Positions 18,338 through 27,105 of a stretch of 63,980 nucleotides of DNA are shown here, one piece after another (the first letter of the stretch is position 1; each line of letters begins with the position of its first letter). The translations under genes and the position numbers were made by a program. The notes beneath the pieces were generated by a model. The model saw nothing but the letters and a program-made list of their open reading frames with translations, had not been told where the DNA came from and did no database searches. The stretch comes from CAVVZJ01 sp963752755 (GTDB lineage: Bacteria > Planctomycetota > Planctomycetia > Isosphaerales > Isosphaeraceae), in assembly GCA_963752755.1 (NCBI GenBank), contig CAVVZJ010000028.1, forward strand, positions 1-63,980. The letters are read 5' to 3'.

Positions 18338-19867
18338 TCAGGCCTCCAGCGCCGCTCGCGTGCGCTGCACCAGACCGTTGTCGCGATCGCCGGAGCCGGG
18401 GAGGAGGAAGAGGCTGGTGGCGAGGTAGCGGTCGCGCCACTCCGGCGAGGCGTGGTAGTAGTCTTCCAGCGCCGCCGAGCTGTACTTGTAGTCGTGCGCG
18501 TCGTTGCCCTTGAGGAAGACCAGGCGACGCGCCGCGTCGATCAGATCCTTCGGGTCGCCGCCGGATTTGAGGTAGGCCAGGGCCTTGCGGGAGGCCCTCA
18601 TCCGGTCGCTGTTGACCTCGGCGAAGATTTCCTCGATGGCCCCGGCACCGCTCTCCGAGGGGGATTCGGGCTCCAGGCCCCGGATGCCCATATCGAGGAC
18701 CTTGCCCCGGCCGCCCATCGCCTGGCGGAACAGGGTCAGGAAGGCGGCGTTCTGGAGCATCAAGAGCCGACGCGTCAGGTCGTCGCTGCTGGCGCGGAAG
18801 GCGAAGTTCATGGCGTTGGTCGTGGTGCCGGCGTGGAGGGAGACGATCCCCGGCTGCCGCATGATCAACTCTCCGGCGCCGTCGAGCAAGGCGTCCCAGA
18901 TCGACTGTGGGGCCACGCCGCGGTTGAGCAGTTCGACGACTTTCTCGGGCGCCTCCTTCTCGTCGCCGCCGTGGAGCACCTCCAACATCTCGGCGGTGGC
19001 GTCGGCATTCGGCTCGCCGCCGAGCCAGCCTTCCTTGATCTGTGTGGCACGCTCCTGATTCTGGCGCCATGGGCGGTCGGCGGCGTCGTCGCGCTCGGCG
19101 GGGTTGCCGTCCTCGTGCATCAGCAGGGCATAGGCGAGCGACCGGAGGATCGGCTCGGCGTGTTGGTAGCCGATGCACTGGAGGGCTCGGTAGCTGTTGG
19201 AGACGAAAATCGCCTTGTGGCCGATCGCGCGAAAGTCGCGGGCGCCGAAGCGGAAAAAGAGTTCATAGACATCGTTCATGCCGTCAGTACGCGCGAGGGC
19301 GGCGACGGCGGCGTCGGCAGCCTCCTCGTCCCAGGACTCCATCGCGTCGATGAAGGCCTTGCGGGCTTTGCGGGCGGGCGGCACGGACGACTCGTCCACC
19401 GGGGCCATCGTCCAGCCGCGTTCCTTCTCGTCCTCGGCCTGCGACGACTTGAAGTAGTCGAGAGCCCAGAAGATTGGCAGCCAGCGGTCGGAATCGGGGG
19501 AACTGAGGCTCGCGAGGTGGGCCGAGTTGACGACCAGGACGGCGTGGAACTTGAAGCCGACACTCGGCCTCGGCTCGACGTTCCGCACGCCGGCCAGCAG
19601 CAAGGCCGCGAGGACCTCGCGGTATCCGGTCCCCTTGCGGAGCTTTGCGGCGACCTCCTCCAGCAAACGCTCGCGGGGCGTCTCCTCCAGCAACCGCACG
19701 AGCGGCTCGATCTCGGGCTGGAGTCGGACAATGTTCGGGTCGAGCCGTGCCTCCTCGGCGGAGACCGGCCGGAGTCGCGAGAGGAAGGCGAGGTCGCCCA
19801 GACCGAGCAGCGTGCCGCCCGCGGCGGCCGACTTGAGGAAGCGGCGACGATCGAAGCGCGGAAGCAT
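18338..19867 (-). CDS. Tat-signal protein of unknown function
   Basis: 509-residue protein beginning MLPRFDRRRFLKSAAAGGTL, a clear twin-arginine signal. GGGAGG precedes the start. The rest is mostly helical, without a motif I can assign to a catalytic family. Possible metal or ligand histidines occur in FKFHAVLVVNSAHLASL, in FRAIGHKAIF and in IVSLHAGTTTNAMNFAF. It looks like a planctomycete-conserved exported protein. A relationship to questin oxidase-like proteins crossed my mind but is not supported by a clear motif. It lies between the esterase operon and a sulfatase, so it may act in the same extracytoplasmic catabolic programme. Confidence 0.7.
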   Translation of the reverse strand: MLPRFDRRRFLKSAAAGGTLLGLGDLAFLSRLRPVSAEEARLDPNIVRLQPEIEPLVRLLEETPRERLLEEVAAKLRKGTGYREVLAALLLAGVRNVEPRPSVGFKFHAVLVVNSAHLASLSSPDSDRWLPIFWALDYFKSSQAEDEKERGWTMAPVDESSVPPARKARKAFIDAMESWDEEAADAAVAALARTDGMNDVYELFFRFGARDFRAIGHKAIFVSNSYRALQCIGYQHAEPILRSLAYALLMHEDGNPAERDDAADRPWRQNQERATQIKEGWLGGEPNADATAEMLEVLHGGDEKEAPEKVVELLNRGVAPQSIWDALLDGAGELIMRQPGIVSLHAGTTTNAMNFAFRASSDDLTRRLLMLQNAAFLTLFRQAMGGRGKVLDMGIRGLEPESPSESGAGAIEEIFAEVNSDRMRASRKALAYLKSGGDPKDLIDAARRLVFLKGNDAHDYKYSSAALEDYYHASPEWRDRYLATSLFLLPGSGDRDNGLVQRTRAALEA

Positions 19868-20036
19868 GGTCCGTCCTCCCTGGGATGGGGTCCGCAGATA
19901 TGTCTGTTCGTCCATTATCACGCGCCGATCAAGGGCCCGAAAGCCCACGGCGCCCGAATCGGTCCTGGCGATCAAGGCCGTTGTCCGGCTTAAGATTGCC
20001 GGGGTGTTCTCGTCTCTCGTTCCCGTCGCTCGACGA

Positions 20037-21536
20037 TCAATCGCCCGATGGGCGACGATTCGACTTGGCGGCGTTGGGTGTGGGCAACTGGGCGTCCACC
20101 TCCTCTCGCCAGTTGTGCAGGCGATCCCGGAGCCGCCCAGCTACCTTGGGATGTTGCTTCGCAAGGTCGTGTTGCTCGCCGAGGTCGTCGGCCAGTTGGT
20201 AGAGTTCGACGTGGTTGTCCTCGAAGTATTCCAGCAGCTTCCAGTCTCCGGAGCGGATCGCGCTGACCGGGGTCGTCGTGGGGTAGTAGTGCGGGAAGTG
20301 CCAGAACAACTCCTCCCGATCGAGTCGGGATTCCGGGTTCTCCAGCAGCGGGACGAGGCTCTGGCCGTCGATCTTCTGGTCGTTCTGGAGGCTCGCCATC
20401 GCGAGGATCGTCGGCAAGAGGTCCATCGTGACGACCGGCTCACGAACGACGGCATTCGCCGGGGTGTGACCGGGCCAGCGGACGATCAAGGGGACCCGGA
20501 TGCCCCCTTCGTAGAGCGAGCCCTTCCCGGAACGGAGCGGATGATTCGAGGTCACCGGCTCACCCCGGAACGGGTTGATATAGCCGCCGTTGTCCGAGGC
20601 GAAGATCACCACGGTCTTGTCAGCGAGGCCCCGAGCTTCGACATGCTTCAGAACACGGCCGACATTCACATCGAGGCTGTGGACCATCGCGGCGTAGGTG
20701 GCGTTCTGGTGGTTCAACCCCGGCTGGAGCTTTTCGCGGTGATGGGCGATGAGCGGGTCTTTCGCCTCGATCGGCGTGTGGACGGCGTGGTGGGCCAGGT
20801 AGAGGAAGAAGGGTTGATCGCCCGCGCGGTCGATGACCTTCAAGGCCTCGTCGGTCAGGCGATCCGTCAGATATTCGCCGGGCTCGCCCCACTCCAGATG
20901 AGGAACATACCGGATCTCATCCGCGTGGGAACCCTGGCCGCGATAGGGGAAGAAGTGGGTGGGTGGGGCACCCCAGAAGGTGCCGCCAATGTTGACGTCG
21001 AATCCCTGGGTCTCGGGGTAGTGAGTGGCCTGGCCGAGGTGCCATTTGCCGACGAGCACGGTCTGGTAGCCGGCAGGCCGGAGCACCTCGGCAATCGTGA
21101 TCTCCTGGTGCGGCAGGTCGGCCACCGTGATCGGCGGGACGAGCTTGCGGTTGCGTACCGGACGATGCGCGGACTCGTACCAGGTGGTCATGTGGAGGCG
21201 GGCCGGATGCTTGCCCGTCATGAGCGCGGCCCGCGTCGGCGAGCAGACGGGAGCGGCGTAGGCATCGGTGAAGCGGACGCCTTCGCAGGCGAGCCGGTCG
21301 AGATTCGGCGTCTCGTGCAGATCGGCGCCGTAGCAGCCCAGGTCGGCCCAGCCGAGGTCGTCGGCAAGGATCAGGACGACATTGGGCCGGCGAGCCCCGC
21401 CCGATTCCTGGGGCTCGCCGGCATCGGTCACCGGCCAGGAGGAGAGTGCGAGCCACGCCACCAGCCCTGTCGCCACGGCCCGGATTCCAGCGAGTGGTCT
21501 GCGGAAGGTAGGGCTCGCTCGATCCGACGATTTCAT
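20037..21536 (-). CDS. Secreted sulfatase (arylsulfatase type)
   Basis: Type I sulfatase of 499 residues with a signal peptide. The N-terminal metal-binding motif is VVLILADDLGWADLG. The formylglycine site is CSPTR with Cys at about residue 98, the form recognised by formylglycine-generating systems. Later metal/catalytic regions include K-W-H-L-G-Q and SDNGG, and the C-terminal strand region includes SAIRSGDWKLLEYFED. It hydrolyses a sulfate ester, probably on a carbohydrate. GGAGG lies upstream of the start. It is followed at a short distance by an independent operon and preceded on the same strand by a Gfo/Idh oxidoreductase gene, a common planctomycete pairing. Confidence 0.9.
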   Translation of the reverse strand: MKSSDRASPTFRRPLAGIRAVATGLVAWLALSSWPVTDAGEPQESGGARRPNVVLILADDLGWADLGCYGADLHETPNLDRLACEGVRFTDAYAAPVCSPTRAALMTGKHPARLHMTTWYESAHRPVRNRKLVPPITVADLPHQEITIAEVLRPAGYQTVLVGKWHLGQATHYPETQGFDVNIGGTFWGAPPTHFFPYRGQGSHADEIRYVPHLEWGEPGEYLTDRLTDEALKVIDRAGDQPFFLYLAHHAVHTPIEAKDPLIAHHREKLQPGLNHQNATYAAMVHSLDVNVGRVLKHVEARGLADKTVVIFASDNGGYINPFRGEPVTSNHPLRSGKGSLYEGGIRVPLIVRWPGHTPANAVVREPVVTMDLLPTILAMASLQNDQKIDGQSLVPLLENPESRLDREELFWHFPHYYPTTTPVSAIRSGDWKLLEYFEDNHVELYQLADDLGEQHDLAKQHPKVAGRLRDRLHNWREEVDAQLPTPNAAKSNRRPSGD

Positions 21537-21578
21537 CGGATGGTCCTCCGGGTTTCAACATGCCGGCATCGAGCCGCT

Positions 21579-22937
21579 TCAGAGCGACCAGCCGTCGCGG
21601 AAGCTCGGCAGGAGGTAACGCTCCGCGTCCGAGCAATTCGTGACCTGCATCTTCTCCGCGTCGTACTCGATCGCCTGGCCGAGCCGCACGGCCACATTGC
21701 CCAGAAGCATGGCCTCGGTGAGCACCGCGGCATAATCGAAGTTTGACGTCGGCGCCGGGCCGCCTTTGATGGCGCGGATCCACTCGCGCTTCTGGTTGAG
21801 GTCGCGGTCGTTACCTTCGAGTCGCTCGATCGTGGGCTCCGGGGGCGTGAAGTCGGCGAACTTTCCACTGGGCAGGAGGACCTGCTCCATCCCGTAGTCG
21901 CTCGGCGAGTAGATCGAGCCCCGCTCGCCGACCAGCAGGGAGCCGCTGTCCACCGGCGTCCGGCCGTGGAAGAGTTCCGGTTCGGGCAGGTTCCGCTCGC
22001 CGTCGCGGGCGCCTTCGTACCAGGTGAGCTTCACGGGCGGCCGGTCGCCTCGGGCCGGGAATTCGTAGGTGATCGTCGCCCAGGCCGGATACGTCTCGTC
22101 GTTGACAGGCCCACTCTTGGCCGAGACGCGGTTCGGGTAGCCGAGCTGAAGACCCATGAAGGGCAGGTTGGCCGTGTGGCAGGCCATGTCGCCGAGCGAG
22201 CCGGTGCCGAAGGCCCACCAGCCGCGCCAGTCGTGTGGGTGATAGACCGGATTGTAGGGTCGTTCGTGGGCGGGGCCGAGCCAGAGGTTCCAGTGGACGT
22301 GGTCGGGCACCGGTGGTGTCTCACTCGGCCGGGCGACGATGTCGGGTGCCTGCTTCCAGTACTTGAACGGCCGGTTCGTCCAGACGTGCACCTCGCGCAC
22401 CGGGCCGATCACGCCTGAGCGGATGATCTCGACGCCGCGACGGAACCCGTCGTCGGCCGTCCCCTGGTTGCCCATCTGGGTGGCGACCTTGTTCTTCCGG
22501 GCCTCTTCCATCATCCGACGCGCCTCGCCGACCGAGTGGGCCAGCGGCTTCTGGCAATAAACGTGCTTGCCCCGCTTCATCGCCGCGATCGCCGCGACCG
22601 CGTGGGTGTGGTCCGGCGTGCTGACGACGACGGCGTCGATCTGGTTCTCCATCTCGTCGAGCAGCTTGCGGAAGTCATTGTAGGTCTTCGCGTGCGGCAG
22701 TGTCTCGGCCTTCTTGCCGAGCCGCCGATCGTCGATGTCGCAGATCGCCACGACTTCGCCGCATTTCGCGGCGTGGTCCGTGTCGCTCGACCCCTTGCCG
22801 CCGACGCCGACGCAGGCGATTCGGATACGCTCGTTCGGCGAGTCGTCGGCCCACCCGCGACCGGGGAACACCAGCAAGCCCGCCGCCGCGGCAGACGTGG
22901 ACATCAGGAAGTGACGACGGTGGATGCGTCGCGACAT
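21579..22937 (-). CDS. Tat-exported Gfo/Idh/MocA-family oxidoreductase
   Basis: NAD(P)-dependent oxidoreductase of about 452 residues with a twin-arginine-like start (MSRRIHRRHFLMSTSAAAAG). The Rossmann motif IACVGVGGKG comes soon after, followed by VVSTPDHTHA and the family Lys-Pro motif in YCQKPLAHS. The C-terminal domain includes the region NLWLGPAHERPYNP typical of exported planctomycete members. GAGGAG precedes the start. It lies 42 bases upstream of the sulfatase gene, in the same direction, and may be co-transcribed with it. The substrate, probably a sugar derivative, cannot be read from sequence. Confidence 0.88.
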   Translation of the reverse strand: MSRRIHRRHFLMSTSAAAAGLLVFPGRGWADDSPNERIRIACVGVGGKGSSDTDHAAKCGEVVAICDIDDRRLGKKAETLPHAKTYNDFRKLLDEMENQIDAVVVSTPDHTHAVAAIAAMKRGKHVYCQKPLAHSVGEARRMMEEARKNKVATQMGNQGTADDGFRRGVEIIRSGVIGPVREVHVWTNRPFKYWKQAPDIVARPSETPPVPDHVHWNLWLGPAHERPYNPVYHPHDWRGWWAFGTGSLGDMACHTANLPFMGLQLGYPNRVSAKSGPVNDETYPAWATITYEFPARGDRPPVKLTWYEGARDGERNLPEPELFHGRTPVDSGSLLVGERGSIYSPSDYGMEQVLLPSGKFADFTPPEPTIERLEGNDRDLNQKREWIRAIKGGPAPTSNFDYAAVLTEAMLLGNVAVRLGQAIEYDAEKMQVTNCSDAERYLLPSFRDGWSL

Positions 22938-23094
22938 CACAGGACTCCTCAACGTTTCGGAACGGATATCGGATGGAAACCCCTGCCGCCTTCCCGGGCC
23001 GAAGTCTTCCGTAGCATGCCCCGACCTTACCACGCCCCGAACGGCCGGGCCAGCATCATGCCAATGCCCAACCCCGGCCGACGGCAACCGGTGA

Positions 23095-23433
23095 TCACAC
23101 CCGATCGAATGCCGAAGGCGCGTCGAACTCCATGAACTCGAAGACCGCACCATCGCGGAGAATGAACGCCACGCGAAGTCCCTCCATCGCCCGGAACGGC
23201 CCCAGCAAGACCGTCTGCCCCGTGATCTCGGCGTCCAGGTCGTCTACCGCGAAGGCCATGTGGGGCTGCTCGCGGACCGGACCGATCACGGGGCTGTCGG
23301 CCTCGAAGCGCAGGTATTCGACGCGGTACGGATGCGCAGCGGGGTTGGTCACGTGGACTCGCGTCTCGGACACGAAGATCTCGCCCGGCTGGATCTCATC
23401 AGTGATGACGCCGACGTGGTGGAATCGCCGCAT
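23095..23433 (-). CDS. VOC (glyoxalase/bleomycin-resistance fold) protein
   Basis: Small 112-residue protein starting MRRFHHVGVITDE. The early histidine in HHVGV, the middle stretch PHMAFAVDDLDAEI and the late Glu in FEFMEF match the paired beta-alpha-beta-beta-beta modules and metal ligands (His, His, Glu) of the vicinal oxygen chelate superfamily. Start 23433 is preferred over 23454 because GGGAGG lies six bases upstream of it. The reaction is unknown. It sits alone, downstream of nothing on the same strand for over 2 kb. Confidence 0.65.
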   Translation of the reverse strand: MRRFHHVGVITDEIQPGEIFVSETRVHVTNPAAHPYRVEYLRFEADSPVIGPVREQPHMAFAVDDLDAEITGQTVLLGPFRAMEGLRVAFILRDGAVFEFMEFDAPSAFDRV

Positions 23434-23583
23434 GGCCGCCTCCCGCATCTCCACGCGATCCTCGACAACCCCGCAGCCTATCGCCGGGTAGCCCAGGCTT
23501 CAACGCCCTCGAGCATTCGGTCCTGCTGGCGATCGGCCCGACGACCGAAAAAGGAACCCTGCACCCCGAAGCCGGTTCCCCCT

Positions 23584-23599
23584 TGCGACAAATGTCGCA
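23584..23599. promoter_or_regulatory. Perfect dyad TGCGACA-AA-TGTCGCA, possible BlaI/CopY-type operator
   Basis: Seven-base arms and a two-base spacer lie about 100 bases upstream of the membrane-protein gene at 23701. A GACA-N2-TGTC core resembles the CopY/BlaI operator pattern. No such regulator is encoded in the window. Only one copy was noticed. Confidence 0.35.
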
Positions 23600-23700
23600 G
23601 GGCGCCTAGGATGCAAGGACCGGATCGGGATTCCGCCTCCCTGCTCCTCTCGTCTCGGGAGGTCCCCGAAGCCCAACTGATCATATCGAGGGCAATCATC

Positions 23701-25424
23701 ATGACTCACCTCGCCAACACCCGAGCTTCGACTGCGCCTCCGTCGCTCGCCGCGGGCACGCGCGACCTGATCCGCCTGGTGAGCACCAGCAACCCCTTCT
23801 ACGTCCTGAGCGCCTTGCTCGTCTGCGTGGGACTCTGGGTCTCCTTCGGGGCTCAGGTCCGCGCCGCCGAGACGTGGGCGTTGATGATCGGCATGTCGGG
23901 CTACACGCTGCTGCTGGCCGTGACCGCCTGCCTGCTCGTGCGATTCGTCGGTGTCTGGGACGACGTGCGGACCGTCTTGCTCCTGGTCGTCCTGATGTTT
24001 CTTGCCACCTCGGTTACCTTCGACGAGGTCCTCGCCCGCGACCCCGACCGTGGAATGGCCGGTTACGTCGGCGGCCTGATCTTCGCCGTCGTGGTCAGTG
24101 AAGGGATGCTGCGCGGGATCAATCTGAAGCTGCCGGCACTCTTCCGGGGTCCCTACTACCTCGTCCTCGCTCTCTTCTATCTCTACCCGGTCGCGCTGAC
24201 CCCGCTCCTGGATCGACCCCGGAGCGAGGCGCTCTCCTGGGCACTCTTCAGCTTCGCAGTGTCCGCCGGTCTTGTGGCTCTCACACTCTTACCCGCGATT
24301 CGCAGGAATCGCGGGTACGTCCGCGACAACGGCAGTCCCTGGCGGTGGGCCTGGTATCCGTGGACACTTTTCGGTGTGCTTGGCTTCGGCGTAATGGGGC
24401 GCTCGGCCTTGCTCTGCTGGTCGATGCACCACGTCGGGACTTCCGGGGCCGAGCCTTACCTCTTCGGCCCGTACTTCCTGATCCCGTTCCTGCTGGCGGT
24501 GGCTGTGCTCTTACTGGAGATCGGACTGGTCGAGCGGAATCGACGCGTGCTCACGACGGCGATCGGGATGCCCGCGTTGCTGGTGGTCCTCGCGATGGTC
24601 GGGCATCGCCCTGACCCGATCTACCAGGAGTTTCTTGGTCGCTTCATCCACCGGCTGGGTGGGACCCCGCTCTATCTGACCCTGCTCGCCTCGTCGGCGT
24701 TCCTCGCCTACGCGGCTTCCCGGGCGCCTCCACGGCGATCGAGGCCCTCACGGCGGTGCTGGCCTTGCTTGCCTTCGTCGCTCCAGAAACGCTCGGCCTG
24801 GGCGAGTTGACCGCGCCGCGGCCTCTGCCGGTCCTCGCGATCGCCGCCTTGCAACTGGGCTTGGGACTCCGGCAACGCCAGGCCTGGCGTTGCCTGATCG
24901 GGGCGTGCTGCTTAATCGCCGCCGCGATGATCGCCCTGCCGGACCAGAGAGGGACGTCACTCCGCGGACCGGTCGCGTTTCACCTCGTCTTGCTTGCCGT
25001 GCTCGGACTCGGAGCGGCGTTCGACGATGCCCTGGGCCGGGTCTTGCGGAGCGTCGGTGCCGGGTTGGTCCTGCTGGGATCCGCCGTCGTGATGACCACC
25101 CGGCTCGACCCGTCACGATCAATCCCGTCCTGGGCCGTGACGACCTACCCGCTGGTCCTGTCGGCCCTGCTGGCCGGTTACGGCGTCTGGCTCCGCCACC
25201 GGACCTCCCTGCTGGCCTCAAGCTTGCTCCTCACCAGTTGGCTCGCAGCCTTCGCCTGGCGGGGCTACGCCCTACTTCGGCAGCGCATCACGGGTCTCGA
25301 CTTCATCGCGGTCGGGATGCTCCTCTTCGCCCTGGCGGTTCTGACAAGCATGGCCAAGGGCGGCCTGATGCCCGGGCGGCTCGTACGCCCCGGCGAGAAG
25401 GCGGCTCCTGGGCCATCGGACTGA
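23701..25424 (+). CDS. Polytopic membrane protein of unknown function (frameshifted)
   Basis: The gene starts at ATG 23701 with GAGGG about ten bases upstream. The product has repeated hydrophobic segments throughout, about 14 in total. The first frame runs to 24810, but at about 24718 (after CTTCCCGGGCGCC) the membrane-like sequence jumps to another frame. The reading G-A-S-T-A-I-E-A-L-T-A-V-L-A-L-L-A-F-V continues without interruption to 25424. Joined, the protein is about 574 residues. I do not recognise a family and saw no transporter or enzyme signature. The perfect dyad at 23584-23599 suggests repressor control. The break lies in a CCCGGG context and is probably an assembly indel. Confidence 0.65.
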
Positions 25425-25560
25425 TACGGAGTCGCCTGAAACGGTGACCTTCGCAAGGGAGAGTCGACCCGACGGAAGTCGGACCGATTCCCCCGCAAGG
25501 GTGATCGATTTTGGCAATTCCTTCTGATCCGCGGAGGCCGGCCCTGCGGCCAGCAGAAGT
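25425..25560. other. Short intergenic region with decayed repeat
   Basis: A weak match to the MITE core (GAAGTCGGACCGA) is present at about 25468. Nothing else was seen. Confidence 0.3.
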
Positions 25561-27057
25561 TCAAGGCGCCCCAAAGTATTTCTTCACGATCCAGTCCGGC
25601 TGCCAGCGATCCGGCTTCCGCACGAAGTCGTCGAAGCGCACCTCCTTCGGCTTCGGGTGGTCCACCGTGAGCGGCTGTGTGTCCCCAACCTTCTCCTGCC
25701 AGGCTTTCATCAAGGCCGTGAGGCGTTCGATCCGCATTGCCTGGACCGGGTCGTCGGCGAGGTTCCGCATCTCGTGCGGGTCCTCTTGCAGGTCGAAAAG
25801 CTGACGGTGATTGATCGGCGGGTACACGATGAGCTTCCATCGCTCATCGCGCACCGATCGCATCAACCCGCTGAACGGCAGGAAGACTGACTCGCGGACC
25901 TTCGCTCCGTCAACTTCCCAGAGCGGCCGGAGGTCCGCGCCCGCCAAGTTGTCCGGCGGCTGGACCCTGGCGAGGGCGCAAACCGTTGGGAAGAGGTCGA
26001 ACAGGTACGTAAACGCCCTGGTGGTCCGACCGGCGGGGATGCCCGGACCGGCGATGATCAGGGGGCTCCGCATGCTGTGCTCATAAACGCTCTGCTTGCC
26101 GAGTAATCCGTGGCTGCCCAGCGCCAGGCCGTGATCGGCGGTGTAGATGATCACGGTGTTGTCGGTCTGGCCCGATTTCTCCAGCGCTTCGAGGATCCGG
26201 CCCACCTGCTCGTCAAGATGGGTGATGAGCCCGTAGTACTCGCAGAGCTGGTCGCTGATGACCTCCCGGGTTCGTGGGTAAGGGGCGAGGTTCTCGTCTC
26301 GGATGTTCTTGGTCATGCCGTTGTCAAAGGGGTGTTGCGGCAGAAAATTCTCGGGCAGCGGTGGGCGGTCCCGGTAGTAGGTCTCCCGATACGACTCCGG
26401 CGGGTTCCGCGGGTCGTGGGGTGCGGTGAAGGCGACGTAGCAGAAGAACGGCCCCTCGCCGCGTTGCGACTCGAGGAACTCCACGGCCGCGTCGGCGAAC
26501 TGCTCACTGGAGAATTTCTCGGCGGTCCGCCGGTTGACGACGTGGCCCTGCTCGACGTCCGCCACAGCGACCTGAGTGTGATCGGCCATCCCACCGAAGA
26601 AGACCGACTTGCCACGCGGGAAGGCCCGCACGAACGACGGCTCGCCGTTGTGCCACTTCCCTGTGGCGAACGTCGTGTAACCGGCCTCGCGCAACAGTTC
26701 GGGCAGTACCGTCACACCGTGGAGGTCGTGCGGCACGTCGAACCAGGTCCGCCCGCTCATGAGCATGGCTCGACTCGGAACGCAGACGGCGCCGCTGTTC
26801 GAGCCGAAGCAGTAGTTGCCGCGAAAGCTGGTCCCGCGTCGGACGAGACGGTCGAGATTCGGGGTCCGGATGTGTGCGTTGCCCCAGGCCCCGATGGTGT
26901 CCGCGCGCTGGTCGTCGGCGAACAGGAGCAGGACGTTCGGCCTCGACGGATCGGCCCCCCAGGCCCGCGCGCCGACCACAGTGAGACCCACCCCGACGAG
27001 AACAATCGCGAGGGTACCTCGCGTGACCGCGTAGATGCGATGGATGGGATTCGTCAC
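25561..27057 (-). CDS. Secreted sulfatase (CVPSR type), choline/iduronate-sulfatase-like
   Basis: 498 residues from GTG 27057, chosen because GGAGAAG precedes it and an N-terminal hydrophobic signal follows. An upstream start at 27093 is less likely. Metal motif: NVLLLFADDQRADTIGAWG. Formylglycine site: CVPSR, Cys about 92. Other family blocks: TFATGKWHNG, YVAFTAPHDPRNPP, YTADHGLALGSHGLLGKQ, and LFDLQEDPHEMRNL near the end. The K-x-H-G and S-H-G-L-x-G-K blocks are typical of the choline/iduronate-2-sulfatase branch. It is closely similar in layout to the sulfatase at 59765, suggesting paralogues. It runs in tandem with another sulfatase 49 bases upstream. Confidence 0.9.
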   Translation of the reverse strand: MTNPIHRIYAVTRGTLAIVLVGVGLTVVGARAWGADPSRPNVLLLFADDQRADTIGAWGNAHIRTPNLDRLVRRGTSFRGNYCFGSNSGAVCVPSRAMLMSGRTWFDVPHDLHGVTVLPELLREAGYTTFATGKWHNGEPSFVRAFPRGKSVFFGGMADHTQVAVADVEQGHVVNRRTAEKFSSEQFADAAVEFLESQRGEGPFFCYVAFTAPHDPRNPPESYRETYYRDRPPLPENFLPQHPFDNGMTKNIRDENLAPYPRTREVISDQLCEYYGLITHLDEQVGRILEALEKSGQTDNTVIIYTADHGLALGSHGLLGKQSVYEHSMRSPLIIAGPGIPAGRTTRAFTYLFDLFPTVCALARVQPPDNLAGADLRPLWEVDGAKVRESVFLPFSGLMRSVRDERWKLIVYPPINHRQLFDLQEDPHEMRNLADDPVQAMRIERLTALMKAWQEKVGDTQPLTVDHPKPKEVRFDDFVRKPDRWQPDWIVKKYFGAP

Positions 27058-27105
27058 GAGTTCACTTCTCCAGTAGAAAAGTGCATATATCATTTGTTTG
27101 AAAAC

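Noticed and set aside
18452..19993. Plus-strand frame of 513 codons opposite the Tat protein of unknown function
   Set aside because: The minus strand has a clear twin-arginine start and ribosome-binding site; the plus strand has neither.
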